Below are positions 1-6,743 of a stretch of DNA of 10,980 nt, in pieces. Source of the stretch: Thermodesulfobacteriales bacterium (GTDB taxonomy: Bacteria > Desulfobacterota > Thermodesulfobacteria > Thermodesulfobacteriales > Thermodesulfatatoraceae); the NCBI GenBank assembly GCA_026985945.1, contig JALSPN010000141.1:1-10980 (forward strand), given 5' to 3'. A program made the position numbers and the translations under genes. The notes beneath the pieces were generated by a model. The model was not told the origin of the DNA. It saw nothing but the letters and a program-made list of their open reading frames with translations, and ran no database searches. Position 1 is the first letter of the stretch. Each line of letters starts with the position of its first letter.

Positions 1-469
1 AAGAGCTGGTATGAAACTCCTCATCGCCGCCAAGGTGGACAAAGCCGATCGCGAATATTTTGAGACCGTTATAAAACCTCTTCTCAAAAGTCCCTGGGTG
101 GAATTTATTGGGGAAATAAACGACAAAGAGAAAAATGAATTTTTGGGGCGGGCTTATGCGCTTCTTTTCCCGATTGATTGGCCTGAACCTTTTGGTTTGG
201 TAATGATTGAAGCCATGGCCTGTGGCACCCCGGTCATTGCCTGGCGTTGTGGTTCGGTGCCAGAAATAATAGAAGAAGGGGTATCCGGTTTCATGGTGGA
301 AAGCCTGCAAGAGGCGGTAGAGGCCGTAGAAAAAGTAGCCAATCTCAAAAGGATTCTTTGTCGAAAGGCCTTTGAACGCCGGTTTACTTCTGAGATAATG
401 GCTTTCAATTACCTCAAAGTCTATGAACGGCTCCTTACCACTTACGAGCCGCTTCTCAAAGTGGCATGA
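1..469 (+). CDS. GT-B glycosyltransferase, family 4 type, C-terminal part (5' end outside window)
   Basis: This is the C-terminal Rossmann half of a retaining GT-B sugar transferase, which uses a nucleotide-sugar donor, probably in the cytoplasm. The frame is open to the window edge (Arg-Ala-Gly precede the ATG at 11), so that ATG is probably internal and the true start lies upstream. Counting from it, a strand-like KLLIAAKVD opens the fragment, VEFIGEIND follows at 30-38, and the donor-binding E-x7-E motif is EPFGLVMIE (E59, E67). After it come AMACGTPVIA and GSVPEIIEEGVSGF, standard in GT4 enzymes. The stop overlaps the next start (ATGA, 466-469), so the two are almost surely co-transcribed and translationally coupled. 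The acceptor-binding N-terminal half is missing, so the sugar and acceptor cannot be named. A role in alpha-glucan or compatible-solute glycoside synthesis is inferred only from the debranching-type neighbour. Confidence 0.9.
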   Translation, partial: RAGMKLLIAAKVDKADREYFETVIKPLLKSPWVEFIGEINDKEKNEFLGRAYALLFPIDWPEPFGLVMIEAMACGTPVIAWRCGSVPEIIEEGVSGFMVESLQEAVEAVEKVANLKRILCRKAFERRFTSEIMAFNYLKVYERLLTTYEPLLKVA

Positions 470-2625
470 AAGAGTGTGTGGTTGAGATAAAACCTCAAAA
501 ATTCTACATCCTGGCCACTTCTCCGGGCCTCTCCAAAGAGGCCCTTATTTTGAAACACGGTGACACCTTTGCCCTCTTTGACCCTTACGGAGACATTCGT
601 CAAGAGGGCTTAGGAGAACAGGGGCTTTACCATTGTGGAACGCGCTATTTATCCCGGCTGGAATTACGCTTCTGTCATGTCAGACCGTTTCTCCTCAATT
701 CTTCTGCTACCAGAGACAATCTCATGGTAGCAAGTGATCTCACTAATCCCGATATTATGCTTGAGGGAAACGAATTTTTGCCCAGGGGAAGTGTCCACAT
801 CCTTCGCCAGAAATTCCTCTTCCAGGGAGTCTGTTACGAGGCCATAAGGGTGGAGAATTTCTCACCCTGTCGGATCCACCTCCCTCTTACTTTCCATTTT
901 GGAGTAGATTTTGTGGACATCTTTGAAGTCCGCGGGGTAAAACGAAAGAGAAAGGGCCGCTTCTTTTCTCCCCAAAAACACGACCAGGAGGTATGCTTTA
1001 CTTATCTCGGGCTTGATGGGAGACGTCGCCAAACAAGGCTCCTTTTCGAACCCCAGCCAGAAATTCTTGATAACGAACACGCCCTCTTTTACCTCGACCT
1101 TCGCCCCAAAGAAAAAACAAATCTTTTCCTGGTAGTGGTTTGTTCTCTGGATGAAGAAGAAGAGTTCGTTCCCTTCACCAGGGCTTATCTTTCCGCCAGA
1201 AGTGAACTTAAAGAGCTCCGCCGGCTAAGCTGCCAGGTTGCCACTCCACAGGAACATTTCCACGCCTGGCTTAAACGCTCTGAAAGCGACATTTTTATGA
1301 TGCTCACCCGCACTCCTTACGGACTTTACCCCTATGCCGGTATCCCCTGGTTTAATACCCCTTTTGGACGGGATGGCATTATAACCGCCCTGGAATGTTT
1401 GTGGTTCAACCCGGAGATTGCCCGCGGAGTCTTACGTTTTCTGGCAGCTACGCAGGCCACCGAAAAAGACCCGTCTCGTGACGCTGAACCTGGAAAAATC
1501 CTTCATGAAATGCGCCTTGGGGAAATGGCAGCCACCGGAGAAATCCCGTTTGCCCGGTATTACGGAACCATTGACGCTACTCCCCTTTTTTTGATCCTGG
1601 CAGGGGCTTACTTTGAACGCACCCATGACCTGGAATTTATTAAAGACCTCTGGCCTCATCTGGAAGCAGCCTGGCGCTGGATGGAAGAATACGGAGATCT
1701 TGATGGCGATGGTTTCCTGGAATACCAGGCCTCTCAAGAAGGCCTCATCAATAAAGGATGGAAAGATTCTCACGACAGCGTCTTTCATGCGGATGGGTCC
1801 ATGGCCGAACATCCCATCGCCCTGGTGGAAGTGCAGGCGTATGCTTACCAGGCCTATCTCAAAACGGCATTTTTAGCCAGGGCCCTGGGGAAGGCCGATC
1901 TTTCGGATCGTCTGACGCAAAAGGCCCTGGAGCTCAAGGAAAAGTTTCAAAAGGCCTTCTGGGATGCGGAACTCGGAACCTTTGTCCTGGCTCTGGATGG
2001 GAGGAAACGTCCCTGTCGGGTATGCACCTCTAACGCGGGGCACGCCCTTTTTTGTGAAATCGCCGACGAAGGACAGGCTGCTTCCGTAGCTCAAAAACTC
2101 TTCTCTCCTGATTCTTTTTCCGGCTGGGGGATAAGGACTCTTTCCTCCAGGGAGGTGCTTTACAATCCGGTCTCCTATCATAACGGTTCGGTATGGCCAC
2201 ACGACAACGCCTTCATCGCCTGGGGCCTCTCTCAATACAACTTCAAGTTTTATCTCAACCGGCTGGTCAGGGCCCTCTGTGAAGCAAGCCTTTATTTTCC
2301 TTACCATCGCATGCCAGAACTCTTCTGCGGGTTCAGCAGGCGTCCGGATCAAGGCCCCACGCCTTATCCGGTGGCGTGCAATCCTCAGGCCTGGGCTGCG
2401 GGTTCTGTCTTTTTGTTCCTGGCCGCCTGCCTGGGCCTCAAATTCACCAGGAAGGGAATCTGTTTCTGTCGGCCCATCCTGCCCCGTTTTTTGAAGAAGG
2501 TTCAGCTCCGCAACCTGAGAGTGCGGGATCTGGCCCTGGATCTTGATATCGTAAATCACGAAACTGATGTTACCATCAACGTCCTGAGGAAGCCCAGAGA
2601 GGTGGAAATCCTGATCCTTAAGTAA
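466..2625 (+). CDS. Amylo-alpha-1,6-glucosidase / bacterial-type glycogen debranching enzyme
   Basis: This 719-residue protein has the two-domain plan of bacterial and archaeal debranching enzymes. A beta-rich N-terminal domain (about 20-220) is followed by an (alpha/alpha)6 glucosidase domain (about 265-665). Recognisable catalytic-domain motifs are PWFNTPFGRDG (294-304), GWKDS (431-435), YHNGSVWPHDN (571-581), MPELFCGF (616-623) and CNPQAWAAG (638-646). Carboxylates in these motifs are the expected catalytic residues. The family hydrolyses alpha-1,6-linked glucosyl branches in the cytoplasm, and no signal peptide is visible. The length is normal for the family. The ATG overlaps the upstream glycosyltransferase stop by 4 bp and has no clear Shine-Dalgarno, which fits coupling. 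The 3' end overlaps the lpxB stop on the other strand by 8 bp. Homologues without proven glycogen activity exist, so the exact substrate (glycogen, maltodextrin or a glycosylated solute) is uncertain. Confidence 0.9.
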   Translation: MKECVVEIKPQKFYILATSPGLSKEALILKHGDTFALFDPYGDIRQEGLGEQGLYHCGTRYLSRLELRFCHVRPFLLNSSATRDNLMVASDLTNPDIMLEGNEFLPRGSVHILRQKFLFQGVCYEAIRVENFSPCRIHLPLTFHFGVDFVDIFEVRGVKRKRKGRFFSPQKHDQEVCFTYLGLDGRRRQTRLLFEPQPEILDNEHALFYLDLRPKEKTNLFLVVVCSLDEEEEFVPFTRAYLSARSELKELRRLSCQVATPQEHFHAWLKRSESDIFMMLTRTPYGLYPYAGIPWFNTPFGRDGIITALECLWFNPEIARGVLRFLAATQATEKDPSRDAEPGKILHEMRLGEMAATGEIPFARYYGTIDATPLFLILAGAYFERTHDLEFIKDLWPHLEAAWRWMEEYGDLDGDGFLEYQASQEGLINKGWKDSHDSVFHADGSMAEHPIALVEVQAYAYQAYLKTAFLARALGKADLSDRLTQKALELKEKFQKAFWDAELGTFVLALDGRKRPCRVCTSNAGHALFCEIADEGQAASVAQKLFSPDSFSGWGIRTLSSREVLYNPVSYHNGSVWPHDNAFIAWGLSQYNFKFYLNRLVRALCEASLYFPYHRMPELFCGFSRRPDQGPTPYPVACNPQAWAAGSVFLFLAACLGLKFTRKGICFCRPILPRFLKKVQLRNLRVRDLALDLDIVNHETDVTINVLRKPREVEILILK

Positions 2626-3775
2626 CCGGGATAACCTGCCCCTTTCTCTTCAAGAACCGGGCTGCAAGTTCTGCTGCGCGCCAGGCTGCCCCTGGAGGCC
2701 CCAGTTTTTCTCTAACTATGGCCAGTTTTTTCTTTGTCTCCCGAAGAAGTTTGGGGTTTTCCAGATAACGCAGAAGCTCTCGGGCAAGATTAAGGGCCGT
2801 TGCCTCCTGCTGGAGTAGCTCTGGCACGAGAGGCTCACCAGCCACCAGATTGACAAGGCTTACGTAAGGCACCTTTACCAGCCTTTTGGCCAGCCAGAAA
2901 CTCAATCCACCCATTTTGTAGGTCACCACCATGGGGACTCCTACAATGGCAGCTTCCAGAGTAACGGTTCCTGAGGCCAGGAGCACGACTTCTGCTTGCG
3001 CCATTACTTCATATTGATAACCCCTTACAACTTTGGCCTCCTGATGTTTGAGAGAGAATTTGGGTATCCCTTCGGCCTGCACAAAAACCCCCTGAAGAGA
3101 GGGCCTGCGGGCCTTAAGAATGGAGAAGGTCTCTTCGAAAAGGGGAAGCAGGGTGGCTACTTCCCGTGGTCTGCTCCCGGGGAAAAAACCCACCATGGGC
3201 CTTTCAGGGTCAAGCCCTGCTACCTGGCAAAAAGTTTTCCGGGCAAGTGCCGGTTTCACCACGTCAAGAAGGGGGTGCCCCACGTAATGGACCCGGAATC
3301 CATGGCGAGCGTAAAAATCCACCTCGAAGGGCAGAACAACTGCCATGGTATCCACCACTTTTTTGATAGTCTTGATTCTTCCCCTTCTCCAGGCCCATAC
3401 CTGAGGGCTGATATAGTAAAAAACCGGGACACCATAGCGTTTGGCAAGCCTTGCCAGCAGGAGGTTGAAGTCCGGAAAATCTATAAGAACGAGCAGAGAA
3501 GGGGGATCTTCTCGCAGGACTTTCCAGAGCTTTTGAAAGGCATGCCAGACCTTTTGTATGTCTTGAAGGGAGGGGAGCCCCATGATGCTCAGGGATTCGG
3601 CGGGGAAAAGGCATTCCAGGCCTGCCGCCCGCAATCTGGCCCCACCGATCCCCAGAACGTGAACTCCGGGGACCAGCTCTCGCAAGGCGCGCAGGAAAGA
3701 GGCCCCGTGGAGATCCCCTGAAGCCTCCCCCGCTACTAGGAGGACACGCACTGACGTCTGAGATCTGACAGACAA
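2618..3775 (-). CDS. lpxB: Lipid-A-disaccharide synthase LpxB
   Basis: This GT19 GT-B enzyme condenses UDP-2,3-diacylglucosamine with lipid X to form the beta-1',6 lipid A disaccharide at the inner face of the inner membrane. Motifs, numbered from the TTG start, are AGEASGDLHG (15-24), IDFPDFN (98-104, holding the Asp equivalent to E. coli D98), ISPQVWAWR (122-130), YVGHPL (164-169), PGSRPREV (199-206) and ASGTVTLEAA (267-276). The usual SLPN segment reads SLVN (306-309). The length (385 aa) matches E. coli (382). The start is ambiguous. TTG at 3775 follows GAGAGG, overlaps the oxidoreductase gene by 40 bp and gives an N-terminal extension like that of E. coli. GTG at 3751 gives MRVLLVAGEASGD and a 16-bp overlap but lacks a Shine-Dalgarno. 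It is the last gene of the row and converges on the debranching gene. Confidence 0.96.
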   Translation of the reverse strand: MSVRSQTSVRVLLVAGEASGDLHGASFLRALRELVPGVHVLGIGGARLRAAGLECLFPAESLSIMGLPSLQDIQKVWHAFQKLWKVLREDPPSLLVLIDFPDFNLLLARLAKRYGVPVFYYISPQVWAWRRGRIKTIKKVVDTMAVVLPFEVDFYARHGFRVHYVGHPLLDVVKPALARKTFCQVAGLDPERPMVGFFPGSRPREVATLLPLFEETFSILKARRPSLQGVFVQAEGIPKFSLKHQEAKVVRGYQYEVMAQAEVVLLASGTVTLEAAIVGVPMVVTYKMGGLSFWLAKRLVKVPYVSLVNLVAGEPLVPELLQQEATALNLARELLRYLENPKLLRETKKKLAIVREKLGPPGAAWRAAELAARFLKRKGQVIPVT

Positions 3776-4725
3776 GATCCCTCTCTGGCCAGAAAATGGG
3801 CTTTTTGGCGTTCTATTTCCTTCTTGATGAGAAAGGCAAGCTCAAGGGCCTCAAACCCTTCTTCACCACTTACCGGGGGAGACGCCCCTTCTTCTACCGC
3901 CTTTATAAAGATTTCAAGTTCTTCTCTTAAAGGGTCTGCCCCCGGGAAGCGTTCTGGAAGGTGAGGGGGGCTGTTTACGAATTGCCCTTCCTGGAGCTTA
4001 ACCTTGACGAAGGTGCTCTCAAGGGTGTCAGCCGCAAGATAGGCCCCGGATTGATACACCCTGAAACTTCGGGCGGGTTTAAGAGCAATTCGGCTGGCGG
4101 TGAGATTGGCCACCATGCCGTTTTCAAAGTGCAGGCGCACACTTGCCAGATCTATCTTGTCCGTTACTACCGGGGCCCCGGCTGCCTGAAGATCTTTTAC
4201 GGGACTCTGGGTGATCGCCAGGACGAGATCTATATCGTGAATCATAAGATCGAGGATCACATCGACATCCAGACAGCGCGGAGAGAAACGAGAAACCCGC
4301 TGGGCCTCTATAAAAAGAGGGGTGTCAACTTCTGAGAGCAATCTCTTGATGGCGGGATTAAACCTTTCGATATGGCCCACCTGCAAGACAAGCCCCAGCT
4401 CCCCGGCAAGCTTTACCAGATGGTAGGCTTCCTGAGGGGTGCTGGCCAGGGGCTTTTCCACAAAGACGTGACAGCCGGCCTCAAGAGCCGCTTTAGTTAC
4501 CGCAAAGTGATGGACGGTGGGAACCACTACGGAGACGGCATCCACCAGGGGCAGGACCTCACGATAATCGTAAAAGGCCCTGGTATGACATCTTCTGGCT
4601 ACTTCCCGGGCCCGCTCCCTTAAAACATCCACCACCCCTACCAGTTCCACTCCGGGAAGGCTGGCAAATTTTTCGGCATGAAAACGCCCGAGATGACCAA
4701 CACCAATGACCGCCACCTTAATCAT
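3736..4725 (-). CDS. Gfo/Idh/MocA-family NAD(P)-dependent oxidoreductase in the lipid A cluster (GnnA-like candidate)
   Basis: This 329-residue protein is a sugar dehydrogenase-type oxidoreductase. The N-terminal Rossmann fold starts with GVGHLGRFH (8-16, dinucleotide loop) and has an acidic residue after the second strand (VVDV, 31-34). The family EKP motif, with the catalytic-type Lys, is at 90-92. GHIERFNPA (118-126) and DVILDLMIHDIDL (155-167), the latter carrying the usual active-site Asp/His, follow. The family oxidises or reduces a ring hydroxyl of a (nucleotide-)sugar. GnnA, which oxidises C3 of UDP-GlcNAc before transamination by GnnB, is a member that occurs among lpx genes in Acidithiobacillus and Leptospira, hence the proposal. 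No GnnB-like aminotransferase is in this window. The start overlaps lpxI by 8 bp and the end overlaps lpxB by up to 40 bp, so a job linked to lipid A or LPS is likely. The family call is firm, the substrate is not. Confidence 0.9.
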   Translation of the reverse strand: MIKVAVIGVGHLGRFHAEKFASLPGVELVGVVDVLRERAREVARRCHTRAFYDYREVLPLVDAVSVVVPTVHHFAVTKAALEAGCHVFVEKPLASTPQEAYHLVKLAGELGLVLQVGHIERFNPAIKRLLSEVDTPLFIEAQRVSRFSPRCLDVDVILDLMIHDIDLVLAITQSPVKDLQAAGAPVVTDKIDLASVRLHFENGMVANLTASRIALKPARSFRVYQSGAYLAADTLESTFVKVKLQEGQFVNSPPHLPERFPGADPLREELEIFIKAVEEGASPPVSGEEGFEALELAFLIKKEIERQKAHFLAREGSCLSDLRRQCVSS

Positions 4726-5518
4726 AGGGAACCCCCACCACCACTATACCGGCCTCTTCTGCCAAAGACAAAGCCTTTTCCCGATCGAAAAAGAGGGACT
4801 TGCCGGCTTCGAGAGCCAGCACCCTGGCCCCGGCCTCTTTCATGGTAACGATGGTCTCAAGCCCGGCTGAGGGAAGATCAAAACGCGGATCCTGACGGGG
4901 CTTAAAGACTTTTACCACCACGGCCCCCTTTACCAGCTCTCCAGCCCGTTTGATGGTGGCATCTGTGCCTTCCAGGGCCTCCACCGCTACTACCATTTTG
5001 TCTTTCACCACCACACATTGCCCGATATCAAGCTCTCCAAGGGCCTTGGCCACGGAAAAGCCGTAAATTATATCCTCCCACTGGGAAGGGGAGGGGCTTT
5101 GACGGGTAAGGACTCCCTGCGGAGTCAGGAGTTCGGGTAAATATTGGGTGGGAGAGATTACCCGTGCTCCGGCTTTTTCGATCTCTTTCGCCACTGCCCG
5201 CAAGATCTCATCGTCATTTCTGGTTTGCAGGGAGCTCCACAGGAGGAGGGTCTTTAAGTCCGGCCGGGCCTTTAAAAGGGCTTTGCTTTTGCGAACATGC
5301 CCTGCAAAGGCGACTTCGGTAATTTTTTCTCTTTTTATGATTTTCAAGAGTTTACCCAGACGGGTAACAGGCACCTCGTAATACCGATCAGCAAAGGACT
5401 TAAGGGCAGCCCCCCCCTCTCCCTTAATGGCCAGGATTGTCAGGGGAAGCCCCCGGGCCTTTACCGCCTGGGCAAAAAGCAGCGGGTATTTCCCACCACC
5501 AGCTATCAGACCAATCAT
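4718..5518 (-). CDS. lpxI: UDP-2,3-diacylglucosamine pyrophosphatase LpxI
   Basis: LpxI (formerly DUF1009) hydrolyses UDP-2,3-diacylglucosamine to lipid X and UMP at the cytoplasmic membrane surface. It replaces LpxH, an unrelated enzyme used by E. coli. The 266-residue product shows the glycine-rich N-terminus MIGLIAGGGKYP (1-12), then AFAGHVRKS (70-78). The C-terminal catalytic domain carries KDKMVVAVEALEGTD (172-186) and KPRQDPRFDLPSAG (206-219), with the acidic residues expected to bind metal. I chose the ATG at 5518 because it overlaps the lpxA stop as ATGA and has AAGGA about 10 nt upstream. A GTG at 5539 would add seven residues unlike the family N-terminus. It lies between lpxA and the oxidoreductase gene, so the acylation, cleavage and condensation steps are clustered. 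Confidence 0.94.
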   Translation of the reverse strand: MIGLIAGGGKYPLLFAQAVKARGLPLTILAIKGEGGAALKSFADRYYEVPVTRLGKLLKIIKREKITEVAFAGHVRKSKALLKARPDLKTLLLWSSLQTRNDDEILRAVAKEIEKAGARVISPTQYLPELLTPQGVLTRQSPSPSQWEDIIYGFSVAKALGELDIGQCVVVKDKMVVAVEALEGTDATIKRAGELVKGAVVVKVFKPRQDPRFDLPSAGLETIVTMKEAGARVLALEAGKSLFFDREKALSLAEEAGIVVVGVPYD

Positions 5519-6303
5519 GTTAGTTTTTTCCTTACACACCCTCGCCGGGAAGGGGCCTCTAAAAAAGACAATAAAGCAGCCAGAGGGCCTTCTTCTCCCA
5601 GCCGGGTTCGAATTTCCCGGATGACCTCATCCAGGGTGGCTTCTTGAAGATAAATTTTGAGGGCCTTTGAAAGTTGCCGGAGATCTTCAGAAGAAAACCC
5701 CCTTCTTTTAAGACCTACGAGATTAAGGCCGGCAATTCTTGCCGGGATCCCGAAAACCCGGAAAAACGGGGGGACATCCTTGTCCACCCCTGTCATCCCG
5801 CTTATAAAAGCCAGCTCTCCAATGCGACAAAACTGATGCACAAAGGCTCCACCCCCAAAAACGGCTCCAGATCCCACCCTTACGTGCCCTCCCAGGTGGG
5901 TGGCATTGGTAAGGATCACTTCATCTTCAAGGATACAATCGTGCCCTACGTGGGTGTAAGCCATAAGATAGCAGCGGTTCCCGATTTTCGTCTCCCCCTG
6001 ATCAAGCATTGTCCCCCGATGGACGGAGACGTATTCTCGGATAACATTTTCATCCCCGATCACAAGGCGCGTGGGCTCGTTCCGGTAAGCCAGATGCTGG
6101 GGAGCTTCCCCGAGGGTTACAAAAGGGCCAATCTCATTCCTTTCGCCTATAATAGTAGGGCCTGCAATTACACAATGTGACTTTAAAATAGTATTTTTAC
6201 CGATTCGGACTTCTGGCCCGATCACACAGTAAGGGCCAATTACCACCCCTTCTTCGATTTCAGCCCGGGGATCTACCTGGGCCGTGGGATGAATCCTTGG
6301 CAT
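5515..6303 (-). CDS. lpxA: Acyl-ACP--UDP-N-acetylglucosamine O-acyltransferase LpxA
   Basis: LpxA catalyses the first step of lipid A synthesis, moving an R-3-hydroxyacyl chain from ACP to the 3-position of UDP-GlcNAc (or to the 3-amino group of UDP-GlcNAc3N in GnnA/GnnB organisms). The 262-residue product begins with left-handed beta-helix hexapeptide repeats (IHPTAQVDPRAEIEEGVVIG onwards) and ends in a helical domain after GLKRRGFS. THVGHDC (117-123) holds H118 and H121, matching E. coli H122 and catalytic H125. VHQFC (155-159) holds H156/Q157, matching H160/Q161. The acyl 'ruler' position equivalent to G173 is Gly169. There is no Shine-Dalgarno before the ATG. The fabZ stop and lpxA start share a base (TAATG), so LpxA translation probably depends on reinitiation after FabZ. 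The stop overlaps lpxI by 4 bp. Confidence 0.97.
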   Translation of the reverse strand: MPRIHPTAQVDPRAEIEEGVVIGPYCVIGPEVRIGKNTILKSHCVIAGPTIIGERNEIGPFVTLGEAPQHLAYRNEPTRLVIGDENVIREYVSVHRGTMLDQGETKIGNRCYLMAYTHVGHDCILEDEVILTNATHLGGHVRVGSGAVFGGGAFVHQFCRIGELAFISGMTGVDKDVPPFFRVFGIPARIAGLNLVGLKRRGFSSEDLRQLSKALKIYLQEATLDEVIREIRTRLGEEGPLAALLSFLEAPSRRGCVRKKLT

Positions 6304-6743
6304 TATTTTATGGCAGCTATAATCTGCGCCTCGGCAGCCAGCTCTTCATCTACCAGGACTTTGCCACTGGTTTGAACGATGTTTTTTCTGAGCTTGTAGC
6401 CCTGGAGTTTGAGCCGGGCCACCTCTCCGGGAAATACCGGCCTCCGGAAACGGGCCTTTTCCACCCCGGCCAGGAAAAAGAGCCGTTCCTGAAATTCCGG
6501 ATGCAGTTTTTTCAGAAAAATCATCCCCAGTTGCGCTAGGGCCTCAACAAGAATGACCCCCGGCACCACCGGCTCCCCCGGGAAATGCCCCTGAAAAAAG
6601 GCCTCATTCATGGTGAAACACTTGATGGCTTCTATCACAGGGGGATCTTTGCTCCAGTAAATCACCCGATCAAGAAACAGGAAAGGATACCGATGGGGTA
6701 GAAGAGAAAGAATTTCTTTATGATCCAGACTCTTTTCTTCCAT
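6303..6743 (-). CDS. fabZ: 3-hydroxyacyl-ACP dehydratase FabZ
   Basis: FabZ dehydrates 3-hydroxyacyl-ACP to trans-2-enoyl-ACP in type II fatty acid synthesis. It draws on the same hydroxyacyl-ACP pool that LpxA and LpxD use, which explains its place between them. The 146-residue hot-dog-fold protein has LLPHRYPFLFLDRV (14-27), then the active-site block QGHFPGEPVVPGV (51-63) with catalytic His53, and VEALAQ (66-71) with Glu67. The ATG at 6743 was chosen because AGGAGG lies 6 nt upstream and the product length fits the family. A longer frame start near 6830 would add 29 residues with no family likeness. The start lies inside the last codons of lpxD (26-bp overlap), and the stop shares one base with the lpxA ATG. 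Confidence 0.96.
   Translation of the reverse strand: MEEKSLDHKEILSLLPHRYPFLFLDRVIYWSKDPPVIEAIKCFTMNEAFFQGHFPGEPVVPGVILVEALAQLGMIFLKKLHPEFQERLFFLAGVEKARFRRPVFPGEVARLKLQGYKLRKNIVQTSGKVLVDEELAAEAQIIAAIK

Noticed and set aside
1873..2559. 228-codon open frame on the minus strand inside the debranching gene
   Set aside because: It is fully antisense to conserved catalytic motifs of the debranching enzyme, and its translation shows no family resemblance. It is a frame shadow.
2565..2578. TGATG-TTAC-CATCA perfect small hairpin near the end of the debranching gene, a possible terminator for the minus-strand row
   Set aside because: It has a short AT-rich 5-bp stem without a proper T-run on the minus strand and lies in coding sequence. 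It is probably chance.
2681..2709. Possible plus-strand terminator after the debranching gene: CCAGG/CCTGG and CTGG/CCAG stems followed by five T
   Set aside because: The stem next to the T-run is only 4 bp, the two stems exclude each other, and the sequence is lpxB coding on the other strand. It is too weak to call.
2996..3721. 241-codon open frame on the plus strand opposite lpxB
   Set aside because: It is antisense to well-conserved LpxB motifs, with a composition typical of a reverse-complement shadow and no recognisable domain.
5519..5539. GTG start for lpxI at 5539, seven residues upstream of the ATG
   Set aside because: The added residues do not fit the LpxI N-terminus. The ATG forms an ATGA overlap with lpxA and has AAGGA upstream.
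5674..6180. 168-codon plus-strand frame opposite lpxA
   Set aside because: It mirrors the hexapeptide repeats of lpxA. It has no domain and no independent signal.
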